A stretch of DNA of 64,000 nt from Pseudoxanthomonas sp. NC8 (GTDB lineage Bacteria; Pseudomonadota; Gammaproteobacteria; Xanthomonadales; Xanthomonadaceae). The position numbers and the translations under genes were made by a program. The notes below the pieces were generated by a model, which was given only the letters and a program-made list of their open reading frames with translations, was not told where the DNA came from and made no database searches. This document shows, in pieces, positions 46,458-57,271 of the stretch. The stretch lies in assembly GCA_025232375.1 (NCBI GenBank), contig CP060419.1, forward strand, positions 247,001 through 311,000, given 5' to 3'. Position 1 is the stretch's first letter. Every line of letters begins with the position of its first letter.

Positions 46458-46753
46458 GAGAACAGCTTCCAGTAGGTCTGCGGCAGCTTGTCGGCTTCGT
46501 CGCGGTCGAGCGCGCCGTCGCCGTCACGGTCGTACAGGTAGTAGGGCGCGCCGCGGACCGGGGTGATCTTCACCATCCGCAGCTGGCCGGCGACGCGGTA
46601 TTCCTCGAAGCGGTCGCCGTTCTCCGGGGTGCGGGTCGCGACATCGGCGCCGCTCACGTCGACGGGCGTGGCACCGGTGGCGCCCGTCGTGGCGCAGCTG
46701 GTAAGGGCGAGGGCGGCGGCCAGCGTCACGAGTGTTCTGATCGGCGTGCGCAT
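46451..46753 (-). CDS. DUF2782-type lipoprotein with an EF-hand-like loop
   Basis: 100 residues, intact. Lipoprotein signal with lipobox LTSC, then FEEYRVAGQLRMVKITPVRGAPYYLYD, the DUF2782 core. It is followed by DRDGDGALDRDE, which fits the 12-residue calcium-binding EF-hand loop (D1, D3, D5, G6, E12). Proteins of this family are usually encoded beside polA in this group, as here (divergent). Function unknown; calcium binding is inferred only from the loop. Confidence 0.8.
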   Translation of the reverse strand: MRTPIRTLVTLAAALALTSCATTGATGATPVDVSGADVATRTPENGDRFEEYRVAGQLRMVKITPVRGAPYYLYDRDGDGALDRDEADKLPQTYWKLFSW

Positions 46754-46849
46754 GCGTGGAAACTCCTCGGTTCGAGGCCGGCATTATGCGCCAGCGCGCG
46801 TGCCGCCGGCGTCGCCGCCGCCGTGGGCGACGACGGCTAGAATGGGCCG

Positions 46850-49665
46850 ATGACACGCCTGATCCTGATCGACGGTTCCAGTTACCTGTACCGCGCCTTC
46901 CACGCGCTGCCGCCGCTGACCAACAGTGCCGGCGAGCCGACCGGCGCGCTGTTCGGCGTGGTCAACATGCTGCGGGCCACGCTCAAGGACAAGCCCGACC
47001 ACGTCGCCTTCGTGGTCGACGCGCCGGGCAGGACCTTCCGCGACGACCTGTATCCGGCCTACAAGGCCAACCGCCCGCCGATGCCCGACGAGCTGCGCGC
47101 GCAGGTGCAGCCGATGTGCGAGATCGTGCATGCGCTGGGCATCGACATCCTGCGCATCGATGGCGTGGAAGCCGACGATGTGATCGGCACGCTCGCCGTG
47201 CAGGGTGCCGGTGAAGGGATGGAGGTGACCATCTCCACCGGCGACAAGGACTTCGCCCAGCTGGTGCGTGCGCCGGGCGTGGCCGCCGGCTCGATCGCGC
47301 TGGTCAACACCATGAGTGGCAGCCGCATGGATTCGGATGCGGCGGTCATGGACAAGTTCGGCGTCAACGCCGGCCAGATCGTCGACCTGCTGGCGCTGAT
47401 GGGCGATGCCATCGACAACGTGCCCGGCGTGGAGAAGTGCGGACCGAAGACCGCGGCCAAGTGGCTGGGCGAATACGGCTCGCTGGACGGGGTGATGGCC
47501 CATGCCGGCGAGATCAAGGGCAAGATCGGCGACAACCTGCGCGCGGCGCTGGAACGGCTGCCGCTCAACCGCGAACTGGTCACGATCAGGACCGACGTGC
47601 CGCTGGAGCAGGCGCCCCGGTCGCTGCGCCTGCGCGATCCGGAGGTCGAATCGCTGCGCGGGCTGTATGCGCGCTACGGCTTCAACCAGGCGTTGAAGGA
47701 GCTGGATGCCGGAAGTGCCGCCGGTAGTGGCGGACCCTCGCTGGAAGTGGCGGAGAAGGAGCCCGGGCGTGCCCGCAGTGGTGGATTCGCCGCAACGGGC
47801 GCCACGGCGCCTGTCGCCGGCCTGGACCCGGCGCTGGCCGCGGCGGGAACCCATGAGACGGTAACCACCCTCGAGCGCCTGCAGGCCTGGATCGGCGACC
47901 TGCGCGAGGCCGGCCAGTTCGCCTTCGATACCGAGACCGACAGCCTCGATCCGATGCGCGCCAGCCTGATCGGGCTGAGCTTCGCCGCGGTGCCCGGTAA
48001 GGCGGCCTATGTGCCGCTGGGCCACACCTATCCGGGCGTCCCCGGGCAGCTGGACCGCGCGCTGGCGCTGGACCTGCTGCGCCCGCTGCTGGCCGACCCG
48101 GCCGTGCGCAAGATCGGCCAGCACGGCAAGTACGACCTGCACGTGATGCGCCGCCATGGCGTCGAGCTGGCGGGCTACGACGACGACACGATGCTGGAAA
48201 GCTTCGTCCTCGATTCCGGCAATGCCCGCCACGACATGGACAGCCTCGCCCGCCGCCACCTCGGCTACGAGACCGTGAAGTACGAGGACGTGTGCGGCAA
48301 GGGCGCCAGGCAGATCCCGTTCTCGCAGGTCGCGCTGGACGACGCCACCCGCTATGCCGCCGAGGACGCGGACATCACCTTGCGCCTGCACCGGGTGCTG
48401 TCGTCGCGGCTGGACGCCGAGCCGGGCCTGCAGGGCGTATACCGCGCGATCGAAATGCCGCTGGTGCCGGTGCTGGAGCGGATCGAGGCCAATGGCGTCA
48501 AGGTGGATGTCGAAGAGCTGCGCCGGCAGAGCGCCGACCTGTCGCGGCGCATGCTCGCCGCGCAGCAGAAGGCCACCGAACTGGCCGGCCGCGCCTTCAA
48601 CCTCGATTCGCCCAAGCAGCTGCAGGCGCTGCTGTTCGACGAGCTGGGCCTGCCGGCGCTGGTGAAGACGCCCAAGGGCCAGCCGTCGACCAATGAAGAG
48701 GCGCTGGAGGCGATCGCCGACCAGCACGAGCTGCCGCGGGTGATCCTCGAGTACCGCGGTCAGCCAAGCTGCGCAGCACCTACACCGACAAGCTGCCGGA
48801 GATGGTCAATCCGGACACGGGCCGCGTGCACACCAGTTACCACCAGGCCGGCGCGGCGACCGGACGGCTGTCCTCGTCGGAACCGAACCTGCAGAACATC
48901 CCGATCCGCACCGATGACGGTCGCCGCATCCGCCGCGCCTTCGTCGCCCCGCCGGGCCGCAAGCTGGTGGCCTGCGACTACTCGCAGATCGAACTGCGGA
49001 TCATGGCCCACCTGTCGCAGGACCCCGGCCCGGTGCGCGCGTTCGAATCCGGCGCCGATGTGCACCGTGCCACCGCCGCCGAAGTCTTCGGCCGCACGCT
49101 CGAGGAGGTCACCGGCAACGAGCGCCGCGCGGCCAAGGCGATCAACTTCGGCCTGATGTACGGGATGAGCGCGTTCGGCCTTGGCCCGGCAGCTGGGCAT
49201 CGGCCGCGGCGAGGCGCAGGACTACATCGCGTTGTACTTCAGCCGTTACCCGGGCGTGCGCGACTACATGGAGCGCACCCGCGAGCAGGCGCGCGAGCGC
49301 GGCTACGTGGAAACCGTGTTCGGCCGGCGCCTGTACCTGGAGTACATCCATGCCGGCATAAGGCCCAGCGCGCCGGCGCGGAGCGCGCCGCGATCAACGC
49401 GCCGATGCAGGGCACCGCGGCCGACATCATCAAGCGGGCGATGATCGCCGTGGATGGCTGGCTGGCCGGGCAGCGCACCGCCTCCGGTGAAAGCCCCGCG
49501 CTGATGATCCTGCAGGTCCACGATGAACTGGTGTTCGAGTCCGACGAGGCGTTCGTGCCGACCCTGGTCGAGGAGGCCGGCCGGCTGATGTCGTCAGCGG
49601 CGCAACTGAGCGTCCCACTGGTGGTGGACAGCGGTACCGGCGACAACTGGGACGAGGCGCATTGA
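46850..49665 (+). CDS. polA: DNA polymerase I
   Basis: Repair and Okazaki-fragment processing polymerase. The 5'-nuclease domain (residues 1 to about 290) has GDKDFAQLV and LMGDAIDNVPGVEKCGPKTAAKWL. The 3'-5' exonuclease keeps its acidic site (FDTETDSLD). Polymerase motif A is DYSQIELRIMAHLSQD, the O-helix RRAAKAINFGLMYGMSAFGLA and motif C VHDELVFES. Frame breaks: about 48763 (GGTCAGCC for GGTCTGGCC), 49179 (CCTTGGCCC for CCTGGCCC) and about 49370 (GGCATAAGGCCC for GGCAACCAGGCCC). Repaired length is about 938 residues. Confidence 0.97.
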
Positions 49666-49828
49666 CCGCTGAAATAGCGCCGGATCGGCAATTTCCGCGC
49701 ATTCAGCAGATGACGTTCGATGTGTTACATGGCGTTCCATGCCGCGCGAATGAATCCGTCCTAAATCCAGCATTTCTTTAACCGGATTCTTCACGAACCA
49801 TCAATGTACGGAATGTTGATATAGCCCT

Positions 49829-49951
49829 CGACAGGTGCAACGCCTGTCGCGGATCTCTCCCTTCCCTGGAGCAGATCTACCGGAACGGGGCTCCTCCCCA
49901 AGTCTCCGTTCCCAGCCCCGTCGACCTCCCCCTGGTCGGCGGGGCTTTTTA
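49829..49951 (+). ncRNA. sX13: sX13-like small RNA downstream of polA
   Basis: About 120 nucleotides with three stacked hairpins: CGACAGG/CCTGTCG (49829-49849), GGAACGG/CCGTTCC (49882-49912), and AGCCCCGTCGACC/GGTCGGCGGGGCT (49914-49946) ending in a T-run. The second and third loops are C-rich (CTCCTCCCC and TCCCCCT). A possible -10 (GATATA) lies at 49818-49823. Position about 165 bases after polA, size and C-rich loops match sX13, the Xanthomonas regulator of virulence genes that pairs with G-rich mRNAs. Identity rests on my recollection of that RNA, not on an alignment. Confidence 0.75.
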
Positions 49952-49953
49952 TT
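49914..49953 (+). terminator. Terminator of the sX13-like RNA
   Basis: AGCCCCG-T-CGACC-TCCCCCT-GGTCG-G-CGGGGCT with TTTTTATT after it: 12 pairs, one mismatch, C-rich loop, T-run. It ends the small RNA and also any read-through from polA. The 126 bases up to the hemF stop hold nothing I recognise. Confidence 0.9.
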
Positions 49954-50079
49954 GGTGGCGCGGCCAGTCAGGTAGCTGACTCGTACAGGATTTATCCGGG
50001 AATGGGGCGTCGCGCGCGCGACGCCGCGTGGCCCGGGGCGCCGTATTTACCTCCGCGGACCGGCCGTCGGCGGCGCGGC

Positions 50080-51012
<933 letters not shown>

Positions 51013-51046
51013 CTAACCGGCGCCCCCGAGCGCCCTTTGATCGGGA

Positions 51047-51615
51047 TCAACGGGTTCCCGTGACTGGCCGGGCGAATTCGGCCCGCACCGCCGCCGTGCA
51101 CAGCTTCCAGGCGATCCAGCCGTGCAGGCCGGCCAAGGCCAGCGCACCCGCCAGGCTGGTGACCAACGTGGCCTGCCGGTTGAAGTGCATCTGCGCCACG
51201 AACTGGCGACCGTCGGGCGTATCCAGCAGTTGCGCCGGGTAGAAGGCCACGATCCCGTCGAAGAACGGGCCGATCAGGGTAAGGCCGGCGAAGTTGGCCG
51301 CGGCACTGGCGAGCAGCAGCACGATGAAGGTCCAGCGTGCCCACTCGTGCCGGCGCAGCAGGCCCGAGGCCGCGGCCAGGAACAGCAGCGCCAGCAGCAG
51401 CGTCGCCAGCGACAGCGCGTGCCGGTGCTCGAGGCTCCGGGTAAGGCCGGGCAGTTCCGGCAGCTCGGCCAGCCCCGCCACGACCCGGTCGGGCACGAGC
51501 AGGGCCAGGGCCATCTGCAGCAGTGCCCAAGCCACGCCGAGGACGCCCAGGACCAGCGAAATCCGCGCGAGCGGGGTGACGAAGGCGGTGGCCGGCAGGG
51601 GGGCGGAGCGGTCAT
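51047..51615 (-). CDS. Four-helix integral membrane protein, unknown function
   Basis: About 188 residues with four hydrophobic helices (including LATLLLALLFLAAASGLL, WTFIVLLLASAAANFAGLTLIGPFF and VTSLAGALALAGLHGWIAW). The start at 51615 requires a frame change near 51600 in a run of C (CCGCCCCCC). Upstream of hemF with 43 bases between. I recognise no family motif. Two GLT and LTR spots use CTTACC, as at other suspect sites. Confidence 0.65.
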
Positions 51616-51754
51616 GCGGTCATTGTGCCGGGGCGGCGTGGGTTGTGGAGCGGTGTCGGCCGTGAGCCGCTGCGATCGGAGCGCGGCGCGGAGGAGGGCG
51701 GGGTGCAGCGGGCAGGCGGTGGCGGTCGCTCCGGCACGCGGGTTTTTCGTTCGC

Positions 51755-52210
51755 CTAGGCGGGCCTGCCCGGCGGGCCCGGCAATGCCCGCCCGGCCAGC
51801 GCCGGCAGGATGTGGCCGGCGCTGAGCGGCGCCACCGGCACCGGGAACGGCGGCCCCGGCGCGACCCAGGCCAGCTCGGCGATCTCCGCCTGCGGCCGCG
51901 GCTCGCCCTCCACCGCCACGGCGAACGCCTCGGCGCGGACCCGGCGACCGGGCTCGTTGACCGCCGCGTCCTCGAACTCGCCCAGCCGCACCGCGCTGCC
52001 GGCGAGCAGGCGCACGCCCAGCTCCTCCTCCAGTTCGCGCGCCAGCGTGGCCAGCGCCTCCTCGCCCGGTTCGCGCTTGCCGCCGGGCTGGATGAACGGG
52101 GCCGACCCGTGCTTGCGCACCAGCAGCACGCGGCCGGCGCGGTCGCGGATCACCGCCGCCACCGTGCGGATCGGCGCCGCCGCGTCGCTGGCGTCGGCGC
52201 CGTGCGTCAC
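51755..52210 (-). CDS. Nudix hydrolase
   Basis: 151 residues, intact. The Nudix box matches GX5EX7REUXEEXGU exactly (GGKREPGEEALATLARELEEELGV, residues about 43-66), so it should cleave a nucleoside diphosphate linked to another group; substrate unknown. The GTG start at 52210 overlaps the stop of the S9 peptidase gene (AGTGA), so it is translationally coupled and may be expressed with it. Confidence 0.88.
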   Translation of the reverse strand: MTHGADASDAAAPIRTVAAVIRDRAGRVLLVRKHGSAPFIQPGGKREPGEEALATLARELEEELGVRLLAGSAVRLGEFEDAAVNEPGRRVRAEAFAVAVEGEPRPQAEIAELAWVAPGPPFPVPVAPLSAGHILPALAGRALPGPPGRPA

Positions 52211-54607
52211 TTCAGGGTGCGCTCGAACAGCCTGAGGATGCGCTTGTACTCGTCCAGCCAGGAATCGGCGCGGGTGAAGCCGTGCCGCTCCAGCGGATAC
52301 GGGGCGATCTCCCAGTTGTCCTTGCGCAGCTCGATCAGGCGCTGGGTCAGCACCACCGAATCGCGGAAGAACACGTTGTCGTCGATCATGCCGTGGGCGA
52401 TCAGCAGCTCGTCCTGCAGGCCCTGCGCGTACTCGATCGGCGAAGACTTGCGATACGCCTCCGGGTCGAGCTCGGGCGTGTTGAGGATGTTGGACGTGTA
52501 CTCGTGGTTGTACTGGGTCCAGTCCACCACCGGGCGCAGCGCGGCGCCGGCCTTGAACGTACCCGGCGAGCGGAACAGCGCCATGAAGGTCATGAAGCCG
52601 CCATAGCTGCCGCCGTAGATGCCGGCATGGTCGCGGTCGCCCTGGTGGTTGGCCACGACCCAGTCCAGGCCGTCCAGGTAGTCCTCCAGCTCCGGGTGGC
52701 CCATCTGGCGGTAGATCGCGGTGCGCCAGTCGCGGCCGTAGCCCTCGCTGCCGCGGTAGTCCAGGTCGAGCACCACGTAGCCGCGTTCGACCAGCAGCTG
52801 GTGGAACATCTGCTCGCGGAAGTAGTTCGGATAGCGCGCCGAGACGTTCTGCAGGTAACCGGCGCCGTGCACGAACATCACCACCGGGTACTTGCGGCCC
52901 GGCGCGTAGGTCTTCGGTCCGTAGAACTTGCCCCAGACCACGCCGGCGCCGTGCTTCGACGGCACCTGCACGTACTGCGGCTCGATCCACTCGCGCGCCT
53001 TGAACGCGGCGTTGCGGGTGTCGGTGAGCACGCGCGCATCGCCGCCGGTGGATGGCACCACCGCCAGCTGCGGCGGCAGGTAGCTGCCGGAATAGCGCAC
53101 CAGCACCTGGCGGCCGTCGGGGAGAGGCTGAAGTCCTCCACACCGTCGAGCGCGGTGATTTCCTTGACCTGGCCGCTGGTAAGGTCAAGCGCGCAGACTT
53201 CGTAATCGCCCGGACGCTGCCGGTTGCACAGCAGCAGGAATCCGCTGCCGTCGGCGTTGGCCACCGGCGAGGAGGCTTCCCACGCGCCTGAGGTGCGCTG
53301 CCGCGGCCGCTCGTTGCCGGCCTGCGTGAACAGGTGCGAGTACCCGGACTCCTCCGACAGCAGCCACAGCGTGCGATTGTCGGGCAGCCAGCCGAACTCG
53401 TTGAAGTTCCAGTTGATCCAGGCCGGATCGGTGAGCCGGTGGCGCGGCTGCAGCCGCGCGTTGTCGAGGTCGACGCTGGCGATCCAGCGATCCTTGTTGT
53501 CGACCGCGCGCAGCATCACCGCGACCTGGCGGCCGTCGGCGCTCCACTGGATGCGGGGGCCATCGCCGTTGTCGCCGCTGGTGGTCACCTGGACGGCGCG
53601 GTTGCCCTTCAACGCGTCCTTGCCGGCGGCCCTGCGCAGCGCGGCCAGCGGATCGGTGCCGATCCCCGGCAGCGCGTCGAAGCGGAGTTCGCGCACGCTG
53701 CCGTCGCGCGCGTCGACCAGCCACAGCGCGTGCGGCAGCGGGTCGTTGTGGCCGACGCGGGTACGGGTTTCCTCGAACTCCTCGTAGCCGGACTCGGTGA
53801 CGTAGGTCGGCATCTTGCCTTCGCGGCCGGCGTCGGCGCCCTTCTTCTTCGTCACCACCAGCAGGTGGTGCGCGTCCGGCGACAGGCTGCTGTCGACGAT
53901 CTCGACCTCGTCGCCGAGGAAGGCCGGGGCCGGCGCGCGGGTCGGATCGGCCTTGCGCCACGCCTCCTCCTGCGCGCGCTGCGCATCGCGTCGCTCCTTG
54001 TCATGGCGCAGGCTGTCGATCGTGCGCAGCTGCTGCTCGCGCAGCGCATCGGGCTTGGGTGGCGCGGCCGGATCCTTTTCGGCCTTGAGCGTGGCGACCT
54101 GCGCGGCACCACCACTGGCATTCCACTTGAACCAGTCGTTGCCCGCGCGTAAGGTCACGCCGCCGTCGGCGGCGAACGCCGGCTGCGACTCGGTCGCGGA
54201 GCTGCGGGTGAGCTGGACCAGCGCGCCGCTGGCCAGGTCGCGCAGGAACACGTCGCCATTGCGGACGAAGGCCATGCGCCGGCGCTGCGCGTCGTAGACC
54301 GGATTGGCCGCGTCCAGGCCGGCGCGCTCGGCATCGGCGACCCTTTGCAGGGCGCCGCCGCCCACCGGCTGGCGCCAGGTGTCGCGGATGCTGGCGCCCA
54401 CGCGGCGGAGCTGCAGCTGCGCTTCGCGGCCGTCCCAGCTCCATAAGGCGCGCTCGACCGGCGGGCCGATCCAGTCCGGGTCGGCCATCGCCTGTTCGAT
54501 CGTCAGCGCGGCATCGGCGGCGGGTGTGGGCGTGGTGCCTGGGCGGCGGCCAGGAGCGGCATCGGCAGCAGGAGCAGGGGCAGGGCGCGCAGCAGCGGTC
54601 GGCTCAT
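52207..54607 (-). CDS. Secreted S9 prolyl-oligopeptidase-like peptidase
   Basis: Signal peptide (LLLLPMPLLAAA), PD40-type beta-propeller with LVVTKKKGADAGREGKMP and WLPDNRTLWLLSEESGYSHLF, then an alpha/beta hydrolase: Ser in YGGSYGGFMTFM, Asp in HGMIDDNVFF and His in LERHGFTRAD. Frame breaks near 54535 (GCCCAGGCACC, a base lost after CAGG) and about 53120. Repaired length is about 800 residues. A second S9 enzyme in this window besides 27242-29497; both are exported, consistent with a peptide-consuming lifestyle. Confidence 0.9.
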
Positions 54608-54816
54608 GTCGGACGTAAGGCAGGATGCGAAGCCGGGCAGGGTAGCAGCCCGGTTCCGGCAGGCCACTGTGGAAGGTCATGGCCGGGCGCGGCTTGCCTG
54701 AGCGTGGCGCCGCCGCCATGCTGGCCGCCTTTCAGGGCAGGCAGCGGGCTTGCCGCAGGAACGGGTCAGCCACGATGTCGGCGGTCATCCAGACACACAG
54801 CCCCGGTGCGGGACAC

Positions 54817-56194
54817 ATGCCGCTGGCCGTGGGGCGCGCCTGACGCACCCTGGTCTTCGGCGGCGACGGGGCGGTGACGCTGGGGGACTTCCTACCTGAG
54901 GCCCGGACGCTGGCCGAGGGTTTGCCCGAATCCCGCCATGTCGTGCACCTGGCCGAGGAGCGCTACCGGTTCCTGCTCGGCTTCTGTGCCGCCGCGCTGC
55001 GCGGCCAGGTCGCCCTGCTGCCGCCGTCCGGCGCGCCGGGAACGGTGGCGGAGATCCTGCAGGCCACGCCGCCGGCGGTGCCTGCCGGCTCGAGCTGCAG
55101 GGCCCGTTGCCGCGCCCCGCCGTCGCCGATGGCGGGGCGCCGATCCCGCACGTGGCGGCGACCGGCCTTGGCCGCGATCGGCTACACCTCCGGCAGTACC
55201 GGGCGGCCGCAGGCCCATGCCAAGACCTGGGCGGCGCTCGCCGCCGGCACCGCGCAGAACCTGGCCGCCCTGCGCGACCTGTGGGGCGAGGCGCAGCCGC
55301 AGGTCGTGGCGACGGTGCCGCCGCAGCACATGTATGGGCTGGAGTTCTCGGTGCTGCTGCCGCTGCTCGGTGGCGCCGCGGTGCACGCGGGGCGGCCGCT
55401 GCTGCCGGCCGACGTGGCGCGCGCGCTGGAGCAGGCCGACGGCGCGCGCGTGCTGGTGACCACGCCGGTGCACCTGCATGCGCTGCTGCAGTCGGGGGTC
55501 GCGTTGCCGCCGCTGGCCGGGATCGTCTCCGCCACCGCGCCGCTGTCGCGCGAACTGGCAGCGGAGGCCGAAACGCGTTTCGGCGCCGAGGTGCGCGAGG
55601 TGTTCGGCTCGACCGAGACCGGCGTGTTCGCGTGCCGGCGCACGGCGCGCGACGCGCTGTGGATGCCGCTGCCGGGCGTGCGCGTGACGCCGCAGCCGGA
55701 CGGCACCGTGGTGCATGCGCCGCACCTGCCGGTGCCGGTGGTGCTCGCCGACCTGGTGGAGACCGAGGCCGACGGCCGCTTCCGCCTGTGCGGGCGCTAA
55801 GGCCGACCTGCTCGAGATCGCCGGCAAGCGCGCCTCGCTCGGCGACCTGAGCCGGCGCCTGCTGGCCGTGCCGGGCGTGGAGGACGGCGTGGTCCTGCAG
55901 CTGGAAGCGGACCGCCCCGGCGGCGTCGGCCGCATCGCCGCGCTGGCGGTGGCGCCGCGGCTGTCGGCGGAGGACATCGTCGCCGCGCTGCGCGGCTCGG
56001 TCGATCCGGTGTTCCTGCCGCGCCGCGTGCGCCTGCTGCCGCACTTGCCGCGGAACGGGACCGGCAAGCTGCGCCGCGACGTACTGCTGGCCCTGCTCGA
56101 CGAGGCACATTCATCCGCCATGCCGGAAGCCGGCGGCGACGCCCCTAGAATCACGCCGCCGCATGCCGCGGCGCTCCTCGCCACCTGCCCGTGA
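54817..56194 (+). CDS. AMP-dependent acyl/aryl ligase of the pigment locus
   Basis: Adenylating enzyme: IGYTSGSTGRPQAHAKTW (ATP loop), VPPQHMYGLEFSVLLPLLGG, VFGSTETGVFACRR and the terminal Lys motif LPRNGTGKLRRDVLLALL. The family member in aryl-polyene and xanthomonadin clusters activates 4-hydroxybenzoate or a polyenoyl intermediate; substrate here is inferred. Frame breaks: about 54843, about 55085, 55166 (CCTTGGCCG for CCTGGCCG) and 55798 (CGCTAAGGCCGA for CGCCAGGCCGA). The start is not certain; 54817 is preferred, 54775 also possible. GTGA overlap with the patatin gene. About 458 residues. Confidence 0.8.
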
Positions 56195-57267
56195 ACTCCC
56201 GGCCTTCTGTTGTCCCGTCCCTGCGTCCCGCACTGCCGGCCCTGGCCGCCGCGTTCACGGTCGTGCTGCTGGCCGCCTGCGGCGGCACGCGCCCGGACGC
56301 CCCGCCGCAGGTGCCGGTGACGCCGCCGGTGACCCGGGTCGCCCCGGCCGTTCCGGCGCCGCGCATCGGCCTTGGCCTGGGCGGCGGTGCGGCCAAGGGT
56401 TTCGCCCACATCGGCGTGATCAAGATGCTCGAGGCCAACGGGTTCAAGCCCGAGGTGGTCGCCGGCACCAGCGCCGGCAGCGTGGTCGGCGCGCTGTATG
56501 CGAGCGGCATGGATCCGTTCCGCCTGCAGGAGCGCGCGGTGGCGCTGGACGAGGCCAGCATCCGTGACGTGCGCCTGTTCTCCGGCGGGCTGGTGCAGGG
56601 GCTGAAGCTGCAGGACTACGTCAACCAGAGCGTGGACAACCGGCCGATCGAGCGCATGCGCAAGCCGTTCGCGGCGGTGGCCACGCGCCTGGAAACCGGC
56701 GAGCGCACCGTGTTCGTGCGCGGCAACACCGGCCAGGCGGTGCGTGCCTCCAGCAGCGTGCCGGGCGTGTTCGAGCCGGTGACCATCGGCAGCTACCAGT
56801 ACGTGGACGGCGGCGTGGTCAGCCCGGTGCCGGTGGACGCGGCGCGCCAGCTGGGTGCCGACTTCGTCATCGCCGTGGACATCTCCAGCAAGGCCAGCGG
56901 CAAGCGCCCGGACGGCATGCTTGGCATCGTCAACCAGTCGATCGCGATCATGGGCCAGCGCCTGGGCGAGCAGGAACTGGCGCGCGCCGACGTGGTGATC
57001 CGGCCCAAGGTGCTGGAGATCGGCGCGGCCGATTTCACCCAGCGCAATAAGGCGATCCTGGAAGGCGAGAAGGCCGCACTGGCGGCGCTGCCGCAGATCC
57101 GCGCGGCGATGCAGAAACTGCAGGCGCAGCGCCTGGCCGAGGCGCGTGCCGCCGCCGCAAGGCGCGAGGCCGCGCTGGCGCCGGCACCGCAGCCGGCCTG
57201 CACGGACCAGGGCTCGCGCTGGAATCCACTGCGGCGCAAGGATCCGGCCTGCGCCGCAACAAACTGA
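56191..57267 (+). CDS. Patatin-like phospholipase, lipoprotein
   Basis: 358 residues, intact. Lipobox LLAACG, then the patatin fold: GLGLGGGAAKGFAHIGVI (oxyanion loop), the nucleophile elbow GTSAGSVVG, and the dyad Asp in VDGGVVSPVPV. Serine lipid acyl hydrolase anchored at the outer membrane or periplasmic face, similar to RssA-type proteins in sequence. The GTG start overlaps the ligase stop, so the two are translationally coupled, although no metabolic link is obvious. Confidence 0.9.
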   Translation: MNSRPSVVPSLRPALPALAAAFTVVLLAACGGTRPDAPPQVPVTPPVTRVAPAVPAPRIGLGLGGGAAKGFAHIGVIKMLEANGFKPEVVAGTSAGSVVGALYASGMDPFRLQERAVALDEASIRDVRLFSGGLVQGLKLQDYVNQSVDNRPIERMRKPFAAVATRLETGERTVFVRGNTGQAVRASSSVPGVFEPVTIGSYQYVDGGVVSPVPVDAARQLGADFVIAVDISSKASGKRPDGMLGIVNQSIAIMGQRLGEQELARADVVIRPKVLEIGAADFTQRNKAILEGEKAALAALPQIRAAMQKLQAQRLAEARAAAARREAALAPAPQPACTDQGSRWNPLRRKDPACAATN

Positions 57268-57271
57268 CGGG

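Noticed and set aside
47995-48010. GGTAAGGC in polA counted among the miscall sites
   Set aside because: Here AAG encodes a Lys expected in the PGKAAYVPL segment, so the sequence is probably genuine.
46784-48727. A long open frame antisense to polA (about 647 codons), and similar long antisense frames elsewhere such as 74-1306
   Set aside because: High-GC third positions leave antisense frames open for long stretches. The translations are His/Gln/Arg/Ala-rich without motifs, and they lie exactly over well-supported genes.
57045-57060. AATAAGGCG in the patatin gene as a further miscall
   Set aside because: The frame is intact and AAG encodes a plausible Lys (QRNKAILEGE), so no correction is needed.
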